Origin: an uncultured Bacteroidales bacterium
Lineage (GTDB): Bacteria; Bacteroidota; Bacteroidia; Bacteroidales; Paludibacteraceae
DNA length: 8,560 bases
Direction of reading: 5' to 3'
NCBI GenBank assembly: GCA_937886455.1
Contig: CALGCU010000221.1
Span: forward strand, 1-8,560
Shown here: positions 1-6,446 of the stretch, in pieces
Layout: each line of letters begins with the position of its first letter
Numbering within the stretch: position 1 is the first letter of the stretch
Notes under the pieces: model-generated
Database searches by the model: none
Told to the model about the DNA's origin: nothing
Seen by the model: only the letters and a program-made list of their open reading frames with translations
Program-made: the position numbers and the translations under genes

Positions 1-60
1 TTCTTCCGTAGCAAGAATCTCTTTATCTGTAACAGTCATTTTAATCATAGCAATAATCAT
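1..60 (-). CDS. 5' end of an unidentified minus-strand gene, cut by the window edge
   Basis: An open minus-strand frame begins at one of three in-frame ATGs (60, 48 or 39) and runs off the left edge. From the last ATG the visible peptide is MTVTDKEILATEE; from the first it is seven residues longer. No strong Shine-Dalgarno-like stretch decides between the starts, as is common in Bacteroidota. It follows the lipocalin gene and its terminator in the same direction. Thirteen to twenty residues are too few to assign a family. The short acidic N-terminus would suit an aminotransferase such as ornithine aminotransferase, whose Bacteroidales members begin in a similar way, but that is only a guess. 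Confidence 0.45.
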   Translation of the reverse strand, partial: MIIAMIKMTVTDKEILATEE

Positions 61-111
61 TTAGTATTTCTACCTACCACCCCACAAAAATCAAGCCGTC
101 TCAAACCTTTT

Positions 112-130
112 TGCTCTTTTCAAAAGAGCA
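112..130. repeat. Perfect 9-bp palindrome (TGCTCTTTT C AAAAGAGCA)
   Basis: Bases 112-120 and 122-130 are exact inverted repeats around one base. In RNA the hairpin would have to open a pair or two to make a loop. It shares bases 126-130 with the 3' arm of the neighbouring terminator stem, so the two structures cannot form fully together. It sits between the lipocalin stop and the next minus-strand gene. Confidence 0.6.
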
Positions 131-149
131 TGCCCATGTGGACATGCTC
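122..149 (-). terminator. Intrinsic terminator after the lipocalin gene
   Basis: In the minus-strand transcript, bases 149-140 pair with 135-126 (GAGCATG against CATGCTC at the base, one G-U pair at 142/133) around a 4-base ACAU loop, and UUUU follows at 125-122. It lies about 50 bases past the lipocalin stop. The inner G-U pair would be a C/A mismatch in a plus-strand transcript, which supports minus-strand use. The 3' arm overlaps a second, mutually exclusive hairpin at 112-130. Confidence 0.6.
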
Positions 150-199
150 CGGGGAGGTTATATGATGAGGGAGTTGGGGGTTAGAGCAATAGAGTTGGG

Positions 200-730
200 C
201 TATTCTTTGTGTTCCACCCAGATGAGTTTATTGGTGTTATAGCCACGACGTTCGGCGCTTTTGAGGAGAGTGTCGAGGTCAGCTCCATTCATTTGAGGAG
301 TACGACTCAGAATCCATAAGTATTTATCTGTTTTGCTTCCCACAAGCACATAGCGATAGTCCTCTGCGAGTTCCATAACATAATAAGGTGCGTAGAAATT
401 CATGAAGAATGCCACTTCAAGTTTGCCGGGGTCTGTATCGTTCATTCTACGGGCTTTTCCCACTGATTCATCATACTTACCATCCAGTGTTTTCTTGTAA
501 CCTGCATTCACCACTTTAATGGTGCCGTCTGAGTTGAGCGAATAGTTGGCTGTGCAGCCTACGAGTCCTCTCTCAAAAGGATGATCAAATCGGGCTATTT
601 CATACCATTGTCCGATATAACGATTAAGGTCCAGTTCCGGTACGGTGGAATTGTCAATGTTAGTAGAGCCACATGAGCCCATACACACAGAAGCACACAA
701 GGCTCCTAAGATAGTGATAAAGTTTTTCAT
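200..730 (-). CDS. blc: Blc-type bacterial lipocalin, outer-membrane lipoprotein
   Basis: A 176-aa protein of the usual length for the Blc/apolipoprotein D-like family. It has a lysine-containing N-terminus, a hydrophobic stretch and a lipobox ending MGSC with the lipidated cysteine at residue 20. The lipocalin signature GQWYEIAR (residues 40-47) is clear, and the C-terminal strand DYRYVLVGSKTDKYLWILSR followed by TP is typical of the family. Cys59 is in the loop after the first strand. Known members bind fatty acids or lysophospholipids in an eight-stranded barrel in the periplasm, so a role in envelope lipid handling is likely by family. The residues after Cys20 (GSTNID) lack the acidic cluster of the Bacteroidota surface-export signal, so a periplasm-facing position is more likely. 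It lies after the porX terminator and has its own terminator, so it is probably monocistronic. I found no convincing TAnnTTTG promoter in front of it. Confidence 0.9.
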   Translation of the reverse strand: MKNFITILGALCASVCMGSCGSTNIDNSTVPELDLNRYIGQWYEIARFDHPFERGLVGCTANYSLNSDGTIKVVNAGYKKTLDGKYDESVGKARRMNDTDPGKLEVAFFMNFYAPYYVMELAEDYRYVLVGSKTDKYLWILSRTPQMNGADLDTLLKSAERRGYNTNKLIWVEHKE

Positions 731-748
731 AGTAGTAGATTTATAAGG

Positions 749-778
749 TTATTAAAAGGTTAGTTCTCACCTTAATAA
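749..778. repeat. Imperfect inverted repeat in the lipocalin leader or promoter region
   Basis: TTATTAAAAGGT (749-760) faces ACCTTAATAA (769-778): ten paired bases with two extra A residues in one arm and an 8-base spacer. It lies 19-48 bases upstream of the lipocalin ATG. It could be an operator or a leader hairpin, but no regulator can be named. Confidence 0.4.
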
Positions 779-792
779 ACATTCTAGTAAAC

Positions 793-841
793 AAAAAGTT
801 TCAAAAACAACACGAAAAAAGTGTTATTTTTGAAACTTTTT
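793..841 (-). terminator. Strong terminator hairpin of the porW-porX operon
   Basis: Arms 793-813 and 821-841 form a 21-bp stem around a 7-base loop. The only irregular pair (808/826) is G-U in the minus-strand transcript but a C/A mismatch in a plus-strand transcript, so the element is built for minus-strand transcription. The 3' arm ends in a U-run that continues into UUUUUGUUU. It starts 25 bases after the porX stop at 867 and separates porX from the lipocalin gene. Confidence 0.85.
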
Positions 842-866
842 ATTCACAGTATGTTGTTGTGTCACA

Positions 867-2414
867 TCATTTAGGCGAAAGCGTAACACACGGAACAAGC
901 ATTTCTTCCATAGAGATACCACCGTGTTGGAAAGTATCTTGGTAGTAAGAGACGTAGTGGTTATAATTATTCGGGTAAGCAAAAAAGTCGTTACCCAAGG
1001 CAAAGATGTAAGTTGAACTAAGGTTAATCAATGGAAGACCGACAACCTTCGGTTGGAGTATTTCCATGACTTCCTTTTTGTTATACGCCAATGATTTCCC
1101 TACCTTATAACGTAGATTGACATTTGTGTTCTTATCGCCCACCACTTTTATTGTTCGATTGACATTTACTGTGCCATGGTCAGTAGTGATAATGAGTTTT
1201 GCGTCTGTCTTTGCAATAGCCCTAAAGAGTTCATAGACCGGCGAGTGACGAAACCAAGAAAGTGTCAAGGAGCGATAAGCCGCTTCGTTGTTAGCCAATT
1301 CCTTCATCATCTTGCTTTCTGTGCGAGAGTGAGAAAGCATGTCAATAAAATTGATGACAATAACGTTGAAGTCGTTTTTCATCAAAGAAGGTATTTTTCC
1401 AATGACCCGTTCACAGAAGTTGGACTCATTGATTTTATGATAAGAGAAAGTATGTTTCTTTCTGTATCGGTCCAGTTGACTCTTAATGAGGTTACTTTCC
1501 TGTAGGTTTTTGCCTTCATCTTCATCCTCATTGACCCACAAGTCAGGAAACATCTGCTGTATCTGCAGTGGCATCAATCCACTAAAAATCGCATTGCGAG
1601 CATATTGAGTTGCTGTAGGCAAGATGGAGGAGTAGATGTTTTCCTCTTCCACATTAAAGAAGGTAGAGAGCAATGGCTGTATAGTTTTCCATTGGTCGTA
1701 GCGGAAGTTGTCAATAAGAACAAAAAAGCACTTTTCGCCATTATTAAGACGCGGGAATAGATAAGTCTTAAATAGGTCGGTACTCATCACAGGTTTCTTT
1801 TCGGGTGTAGCAAACCACGACTCATAATTACGCTTGATGAATTTACCGAAGGCAGCATTTGCCTCTTGCATTTGTGTTTTGAGCATTTCCTGCAAGGGCG
1901 AAAGAGCTGTTTGGAGTTCCAAATCCCAATAGACCAACTTTTTATATAGTTCTACCCAATCTTCAAAGGAGTCAGCACGTGCAATCATATCACTGATTTG
2001 CATAAATTCTCCTCTAAAAGCAGATGTAGTATGCTCGTTGAGTATATCAGTTTTGTGAATATGTTTCTTAAGGGTGAGTAGGATTTGTGTAGGGTTGACC
2101 GGTTTGATAAGATAGTCGGCTATTTTACTTCCGATAGCTTGGTCCATGATGTTTTCTTCTTCACTCTTTGTAATCATCACCACCGGCGTAGTGTCATTGA
2201 GTTCTTTAAGAGCAGCGAGTGTTTCCAGTCCTGTAAGACCCGGCATATTCTCATCTAAGAAAACAATATCGTATGCGTTTTGCTTATACAAGTCAATGGC
2301 ATCACGTCCGTTGGTAGCTGTTTGAACAGTGTAGCCCTTATCTTCAAGATAGATTACATAAGGTTTTAATAAATCTATCTCATCATCTACCCATAGAATA
2401 CTATCAGTTTTCAT
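867..2414 (-). CDS. porX: PorX: response regulator with PglZ/alkaline-phosphatase-type effector domain
   Basis: A 515-aa cytoplasmic protein. Residues 1-120 are a CheY-like receiver with the acidic pair Asp10/Asp11, phospho-acceptor Asp54 (in VFLDENMPG), Thr82 and Lys104. A helical linker (about 120-215) leads to a PglZ/alkaline phosphatase superfamily domain (about 225-515). Its expected metal ligands and nucleophile are all visible: Asp235, Thr269, Asp358, His362, Asp412-His413 and His497, so the enzyme should be active. In Porphyromonas gingivalis and Flavobacterium johnsoniae PorX is needed for type IX secretion, is linked to the sensor kinase PorY and sigma factor SigP, and its effector domain is a zinc phosphodiesterase acting on short oligonucleotides. 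The ATG overlaps the stop of porW (ATGA), so translation is probably coupled. No porY or sigP is in the window. A long hairpin terminator follows. The assignment is firm from domain order, length and full ligand set. Confidence 0.95.
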   Translation of the reverse strand: MKTDSILWVDDEIDLLKPYVIYLEDKGYTVQTATNGRDAIDLYKQNAYDIVFLDENMPGLTGLETLAALKELNDTTPVVMITKSEEENIMDQAIGSKIADYLIKPVNPTQILLTLKKHIHKTDILNEHTTSAFRGEFMQISDMIARADSFEDWVELYKKLVYWDLELQTALSPLQEMLKTQMQEANAAFGKFIKRNYESWFATPEKKPVMSTDLFKTYLFPRLNNGEKCFFVLIDNFRYDQWKTIQPLLSTFFNVEEENIYSSILPTATQYARNAIFSGLMPLQIQQMFPDLWVNEDEDEGKNLQESNLIKSQLDRYRKKHTFSYHKINESNFCERVIGKIPSLMKNDFNVIVINFIDMLSHSRTESKMMKELANNEAAYRSLTLSWFRHSPVYELFRAIAKTDAKLIITTDHGTVNVNRTIKVVGDKNTNVNLRYKVGKSLAYNKKEVMEILQPKVVGLPLINLSSTYIFALGNDFFAYPNNYNHYVSYYQDTFQHGGISMEEMLVPCVTLSPK

Positions 2415-5119
2415 TTTTCTTTCAGATTTTGACGTTCAAATATCAAATATTCATCTTCAGAAAATATACCCTTCAATAATAGTTCCAAATTGTCATTAGC
2501 AATTTTCATCACTCGTACACCTTCTTGTTGGAAGAGCACATTTAAGTCATTGTTATTGAGTAGTAAGCCTTCATACCACTCACATTCCTTATAGGAGTCA
2601 AAATTACTAATTTTTAGTGCACTTTCACTTTTATTAAATGCCATTACCTCGATGTCAAATTCTTTGATAAGGAATTGCGAGAAGTTAAACAGAGCCAGTT
2701 GATAGAGCACCTTATTGACTTTTTCTTCATCATTCGGCATCAGCAAAAGCACAGCATAAGAAGTAGCATCAGCCACAAAGTTATACCCTGTGAGAGGCGC
2801 TTCCTCCTCTTGTAGTTCTTCTGTACGACGCGTGAGCAATGTGCCATGTGATTCTCCCTTTTGAGATTCCACCCCTTGATTCATCAGTCCGAGCATATCT
2901 TTAGCCATCGCACTGACTTCACTCTGCGGGTATTTGGCAATCATATCACGCAAGGCATCAGCAAAAGCCATAGGTTCTTGCGTTTTGGCAATAGCCAATG
3001 CATTAAGGAAATAGAACTTAGGCATGAGTTTAGACTGCGAGAACTCCTCATCGGCTTTTTGCTTATTGCTTTTCACTTGCGTATAGTTTCCATCCAGATA
3101 TGCCCGATAAGTATCCACATACAAAGAGTCTTCCTCCACAAGCATTCGTTGCATCCGCTGAATGTAGTGTGGATCTTGCAAGACCTTGGCAGTCTCACAA
3201 TCCGGGAATTTTTGTAACAGGTCTAATCGACACCTCTCACTCTCCAATGTTTTGTCTTGTTGCAAGGCAATGAGATAGCGTTGGAAATACACATCACACA
3301 TTCTCTCATCATTCGGGAAACGTTGTTCAAATTCGTCAAACGTGTGTAATGCAAGTGGCATGTCTTTTACCTTATCCTTAGCGATAAGTCCCATATTGTA
3401 GAGAGCAGTTGCCCATTCCTCATTCGAGGCCTGTATCATTTCAGGCGTCGTAGGTATTTGTTTGAGATAGTATGCAGGATTCTTCGGGTTGTTGGCAGCA
3501 GTATCACTCATAGCCGTCATCGCAAGTGAGTCAGTCAGAAGGTTGCCCTCTTCATCATATTGTGGAGCAGAAGCAAAATCATTCACCACTGCTTTGCTGA
3601 GCCTTCTCCAGTTGTCTTCCAACTTACGTGTGCCCCATTTCTGCTTAAATGTTTTTCGTCCGGAAGCAAGCAAGTTTGAGTTATAGAAGTACCACTCAGC
3701 TGTTCCCAGATTACCTATCATATTTTGTGTATTAACACTTACCAATCCTTCTTCAGTTTCACGTTCAGCCATTTGTGCTTGTTCAGCCGCTTCTTTTTCA
3801 GCAGCCTCCAAATCGGCAATGATTTTTTCTACCACTTTTAAGCGTTCATCTTCGGGCATAGCCGCCAAGCGTTGCAAACTATCTTGCAGTTGCACCACCT
3901 CTTGCTGAGAGACTAATTCCCCCAATGTGGCAGCCAGATGGGCAACATGTGCGTATCGTTCATCCTCTGTAGTGAGCAATGTAACTCCATCCGCATACAT
4001 AGGTTGCGCTTCAGCATACATGCCTTGCACATAGTACAAATCAGCCAATGTGAGCACAACTTCAGCCTTAGCCATGGCATTTTGTGTGCTCTTTTCCACA
4101 GCCAAATTGTAGTACTCCATTGCTTTCAGTGTATCTTTTTGATGGAGATATATGGAGGCTACCGCTCCATATATTTGGTCAAGATTGTCTTTATACTTAA
4201 AGTCCTTCGCCATTTTCAAGAGTGATTTGATGGCGTTTTTCTTATCAGAGATAAGTTCATTGACACGTAATCGCGCATTAAAGTCCATCTCAACAGCCGG
4301 GTTTCGCTTAATCACTTTTTTGTAGGCAGCAATAGCATTAGCATTATCCCCATTGAGTTGGTACAATTGTCCTAAAACAAAGTCAAATCTCACCTTGTCT
4401 CGTTTTTTTTGTTGACCTTTAGCGGCGAGTCCTACAAATGATATTGCATCTTTGTATTGTTGTTTTTTCAACAATAGGTCGGCATTTACTTCCGCATATA
4501 AAAGTGAGTTGGCACGTTTCAGTTCATCTTGATTTACCTTAGAAATAACTTCTTCAGCCTCGTATATCCATCCCATTTCGGCATAGGAACGTGCTATCCA
4601 CAATTGACATTGCGACACAATGTCTTTATCATCAGCATAGTGGCGCATAACATAAGTGAATGTACCAATTGCTCCGATGAAATCCGCCTTATAGAATTCA
4701 GCTTTTGCCAACATCATCCACGCTTCATCCAAAGCCTCATTAAACTCATTTTGGTTATAGAAAGCCTGGTATTCCGGTTCATGCCACTTTTTAGGGTCAC
4801 GTTTTGGTTTTTTTTGTATAGAGTGTAGTTTGATGGCTTTTCTGCATTTCTCAATGGCTCTATCCATTTGGGAAGTGGCCGATGTTGCAGACTGATGGTT
4901 GCTAATGGGATAAAGTGGAATAACAGCGGTATAGTCGTCTTTATTGGCTTTGTGTATATTATCAATACCTTCTTCAAAGCTTTGACGACCATTGAAGTTA
5001 ATGTTGTAGCGTGTTGTAGTGCTATGGAAGAATCTTGTTAAGGCAGTGTTTTTAGATGTAGAGCATCCGGTCAATGCCATTAAAAGTACGCATATCCACG
5101 CACATTTTACTTTGTTCAT
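2411..5119 (-). CDS. porW: PorW/SprE-type TPR lipoprotein of the type IX secretion system
   Basis: I choose the ATG at 5119, giving a 902-aa protein whose N-terminus MNKVKCAWICVLLMALTGC is a clean lipoprotein signal (lipobox LTGC, Cys19). The frame is open up to a GTG at 5182, but a TAnnTTTG promoter box at 5158-5151 would put transcription start near 5146, inside that longer version. The mature protein begins STSKNTALTRFFHSTTTRYN, typical of the PorW/SprE family. Several TPR-like helical pairs follow at about 130-165, 243-276, 352-384 and 570-605. A charged Ala/Glu-rich coiled coil at about 415-457 splits the repeats, and a conserved C-terminal domain occupies about 780-902. In P. gingivalis and F. 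johnsoniae, PorW/SprE is required for T9SS secretion and gliding and is reported to link the PorK/PorN ring to the Sov translocon at the outer membrane. The gene directly precedes porX and overlaps it by 4 bases. Confidence 0.88.
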   Translation of the reverse strand: MNKVKCAWICVLLMALTGCSTSKNTALTRFFHSTTTRYNINFNGRQSFEEGIDNIHKANKDDYTAVIPLYPISNHQSATSATSQMDRAIEKCRKAIKLHSIQKKPKRDPKKWHEPEYQAFYNQNEFNEALDEAWMMLAKAEFYKADFIGAIGTFTYVMRHYADDKDIVSQCQLWIARSYAEMGWIYEAEEVISKVNQDELKRANSLLYAEVNADLLLKKQQYKDAISFVGLAAKGQQKKRDKVRFDFVLGQLYQLNGDNANAIAAYKKVIKRNPAVEMDFNARLRVNELISDKKNAIKSLLKMAKDFKYKDNLDQIYGAVASIYLHQKDTLKAMEYYNLAVEKSTQNAMAKAEVVLTLADLYYVQGMYAEAQPMYADGVTLLTTEDERYAHVAHLAATLGELVSQQEVVQLQDSLQRLAAMPEDERLKVVEKIIADLEAAEKEAAEQAQMAERETEEGLVSVNTQNMIGNLGTAEWYFYNSNLLASGRKTFKQKWGTRKLEDNWRRLSKAVVNDFASAPQYDEEGNLLTDSLAMTAMSDTAANNPKNPAYYLKQIPTTPEMIQASNEEWATALYNMGLIAKDKVKDMPLALHTFDEFEQRFPNDERMCDVYFQRYLIALQQDKTLESERCRLDLLQKFPDCETAKVLQDPHYIQRMQRMLVEEDSLYVDTYRAYLDGNYTQVKSNKQKADEEFSQSKLMPKFYFLNALAIAKTQEPMAFADALRDMIAKYPQSEVSAMAKDMLGLMNQGVESQKGESHGTLLTRRTEELQEEEAPLTGYNFVADATSYAVLLLMPNDEEKVNKVLYQLALFNFSQFLIKEFDIEVMAFNKSESALKISNFDSYKECEWYEGLLLNNNDLNVLFQQEGVRVMKIANDNLELLLKGIFSEDEYLIFERQNLKEK

Positions 5120-5150
5120 ATATTTACGTACCGCTTTTATCATGAAAGTA

Positions 5151-5158
5151 CAAAGGTA
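5151..5158 (-). promoter_or_regulatory. -7 box of the porW-porX promoter
   Basis: On the minus strand this reads TACCTTTG, an exact match to the Bacteroidota -7 consensus TAnnTTTG. Expected transcription start is about 5 bases on, near 5146, leaving a leader of roughly 27 bases to the ATG at 5119. The -33 element is weak: TGTG stands about where TTTG is expected. The box lies inside the longest possible porW frame, arguing against the GTG start at 5182. Confidence 0.65.
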
Positions 5159-5182
5159 CGATTTTTTTTCTAACTTTCGCAC

Positions 5183-5440
5183 ATAAGTGTTTTACATTCT
5201 TCATCTAAGAGAACACCATTGTAGGAGAGAGGCGAAAAAGTCGTTTGATTACTTGCATTGAGTGTGTTGTGTGCCACCTTCTATAATTATATTCTTATCT
5301 TAATCCTACGTAGTGGTAACGGTGATAGTTACTGTGTGAGTGAGTTCAAGGTGGAGGGGGTGTTTTTATTGGCAACAAGTGTGAATAATTGAAGAATAGT
5401 AAAAAAATCGTATAGTTATTATTTCTTTTCGGAAAAAAGT
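5183..5440. other. Intergenic spacer between porW and tRNA-Lys
   Basis: About 260 bases with no supportable gene on either strand; only very short frames occur (for example 17 codons on the minus strand). Two inverted repeats are visible: CCACCTT (5274-5280) against AAGGTGG (5348-5354), 67 bases apart, and GTAAC/GTTAC (5316-5320 and 5328-5332) inside it. They could fold together as a two-level structure but are short enough to be chance. The tRNA and porW genes diverge from this spacer, so it must hold any regulatory sites of both. Confidence 0.5.
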
Positions 5441-5451
5441 TAGTATATTTG
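5422..5451 (+). promoter_or_regulatory. Promoter of tRNA-Lys
   Basis: TATATTTG at 5444-5451 matches the Bacteroidota -7 consensus TAnnTTTG. TTTC at 5422-5425 sits 18 bases upstream as a near -33 element. Transcription would start near 5457, about 26 bases before the mature tRNA. Confidence 0.65.
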
Positions 5452-5482
5452 CAGTCGGATTTGAATTGAGTGTTTAAACAAT

Positions 5483-5555
5483 GACTTCGTAGCTCAGTTG
5501 GTAGAGCAACTGACTCTTAATCAGTGGGTCGAGAGTTCGAGCCTCTCCGAGGTCA
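5483..5555 (+). tRNA. tRNA-Lys, anticodon CTT
   Basis: A complete 73-base cloverleaf. The acceptor stem is 5483-5489 with 5548-5554 (one T-G pair), U8-A9 are at 5490-5491, and the D stem is GCTC/GAGC (5492-5495, 5504-5507). The anticodon stem is 5509-5513 with 5521-5525, with loop CTCTTAA and anticodon CTT at 5516-5518. The T stem is 5531-5535 with 5543-5547 and its loop is TTCGAGC. The discriminator is A5555 and the 3' CCA is not encoded. CTT reads the AAG lysine codon. It has its own promoter and terminator and is the only plus-strand gene in the window. No integrase or repeated tRNA 3' end nearby suggests use as an attachment site. Confidence 0.96.
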
Positions 5556-5556
5556 C

Positions 5557-5592
5557 AAAAAAGGAATCATCTGAAGAGATGGTTCCTTTTTT
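5557..5592 (+). terminator. Terminator after tRNA-Lys, possibly bidirectional
   Basis: AAGGAATCATCT (5561-5572) pairs with AGATGGTTCCTT (5577-5588) around a GAAG loop. It is flanked by an A-run (5557-5562) and a T-run (5587-5592), directly behind the tRNA. The one irregular pair (5567/5582) is U-G in the plus transcript but A/C in the minus, so the main use is plus-strand. The A-run would also serve as a U-run for the convergent lipoprotein transcript. Confidence 0.88.
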
Positions 5593-5785
5593 GTTTAAGT
5601 CTGTGTGAACGTATATTTACAACCTGACAGCAATAATATTTTAGGTAGGTTCTGCACCCTCTCGACTGATGTGCAGATTCATCCAAAGGAGGGTAAGCCA
5701 ACAAGTGAGAGTCGGTCAACTATCCATTACAATAAAAATGCGATATGCCACAGTGACACAGGCATAGATTGTATAAGCAATGCTT

Positions 5786-6208
5786 TTAAAGCAGTACTTG
5801 CTGAGAATAAGACGTATACTCTTCGTAAATTCCCGTAAATGGGTTTCTACTCATAGTGTTGATGTGTAGTGTATAGGTATCAGGAAGAATGTTTACCACC
5901 GAGAGATGAAGAGTGTGTCCGCACACACAATCTAAGTTTTCTTTCCCCTTTAGATAAACATCTACAAATAGTTCTTTATCTTTTACTCTTAGGGTGGCTT
6001 GCGCTCCATGTATAGCACAATTTACAAGCATAGTGTAGTGAAGTTGAAGTGTCCCATTGGTATATTCATACTGCAATGTTTCTTCATAAAGATAGGAATT
6101 ATCACAAGCCTCAAATGCTTGGGCTTCGATTTTCTCGCCATTTGGAGTCTGACAACTCACACAAAATAATGGCAGTAACAGAATGATAAGAATGTGTTTT
6201 TTCATCAT
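5786..6208 (-). CDS. Small Cys-containing lipoprotein of unknown function
   Basis: I choose the tandem ATGs at 6208/6205 (140 or 139 aa). The frame is open back to 6265, but an exact TAnnTTTG box at 6238-6231 puts transcription start near 6226, after that ATG. The N-terminus MMKKHILIILLLPLFCVSC is a lipoprotein signal with the acceptor cysteine 19th from the first ATG; Cys at position -3 of the lipobox is unusual. The mature part of about 120 residues is probably beta-rich. It has Cys in QAFEACDNS, VNCAIHG and CVCGHTL, then a strand-like DTYTLHIN near the end. The N-C and C-x-C pattern followed by a Y-T-L-x-I strand resembles a group of uncharacterised Bacteroidales lipoproteins I know only by pattern; I cannot name a function. 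It is convergent with tRNA-Lys and has its own promoter. Confidence 0.72.
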   Translation of the reverse strand: MMKKHILIILLLPLFCVSCQTPNGEKIEAQAFEACDNSYLYEETLQYEYTNGTLQLHYTMLVNCAIHGAQATLRVKDKELFVDVYLKGKENLDCVCGHTLHLSVVNILPDTYTLHINTMSRNPFTGIYEEYTSYSQQVLL

Positions 6209-6230
6209 AATAAATGTATTTTGTTGCTGG

Positions 6231-6261
6231 CAAAGGTAAGAAGAACAGAAAAGATGTGCAA
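6231..6261 (-). promoter_or_regulatory. Promoter of the small lipoprotein gene
   Basis: On the minus strand TTG (6261-6259) is followed after 20 bases by TACCTTTG (6238-6231), matching the Bacteroidota -33/-7 arrangement. Predicted transcription start is near 6226, about 18 bases before the first ATG at 6208. This decides against the longer reading frame starting at 6265. Confidence 0.7.
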
Positions 6262-6270
6262 GCAAAACGG

Positions 6271-6340
6271 GTGGACATTTGCATATAGATAAACAACCAT
6301 ATATGAGATACTTAGCATAATTTCAAGTGGACATTTTCAT
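6271..6340. repeat. Pair of 14-base direct repeats upstream of the lipoprotein promoter
   Basis: GTGGACATTT(G/T)CAT occurs at 6271-6284 and 6327-6340, differing at one base, with a 56-base period. The nearer copy ends 10 bases upstream of the -33 element. The position suits regulator binding, but two copies alone could be chance. The rest of the 6285-6380 spacer is AT-rich with no gene. Confidence 0.45.
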
Positions 6341-6380
6341 GCACTATATGCGTTAAGAATAGATATTATGTGTTTATTGT

Positions 6381-6423
6381 AAAAAAAAGTGCGAAGTTGT
6401 TATTGAATAAACAACTCCGCACT
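6381..6423 (-). terminator. Terminator of the winged-helix gene
   Basis: Arms 6388-6401 and 6410-6423 form a 14-bp stem around an 8-base loop. The one irregular pair is G-U in the minus transcript but a mismatch in the plus. A run of eight U (6388-6381) follows immediately. It lies just past the stop of the winged-helix gene at 6447 and isolates it from the lipoprotein gene. Confidence 0.9.
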
Positions 6424-6446
6424 ATGTTATCCTTTGAGAAGTAATA

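Noticed and set aside
1176..1505. Plus-strand 109-codon frame within porX
   Set aside because: It is antisense to the conserved PglZ domain of porX, with no promoter or ribosome-binding site; a shadow frame.
5274..5354. CCACCTT/AAGGTGG inverted repeat in the porW-tRNA spacer as a structured RNA
   Set aside because: Seven-base arms 67 bases apart are expected by chance at this length, there is no promoter or terminator around them, and the inner stem is weak. Noted only in the spacer entry.
5605..5838. Plus-strand 77-codon open frame after the tRNA-Lys terminator
   Set aside because: It starts with GTG just after a terminator, has no ribosome-binding stretch or promoter, resembles no family I know, and overlaps the end of the better supported minus-strand lipoprotein gene. 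It could be a remnant, but nothing in it shows this.
5483..5838. tRNA-Lys as a possible integration site, with the following stretch as an island edge
   Set aside because: No integrase, no repeated tRNA 3' end and no change in base composition are visible; ordinary single-copy genes follow.
6271..6340. Direct repeats considered as a minimal CRISPR array
   Set aside because: Only two 14-base copies, too short for CRISPR repeats, with no cas genes nearby.
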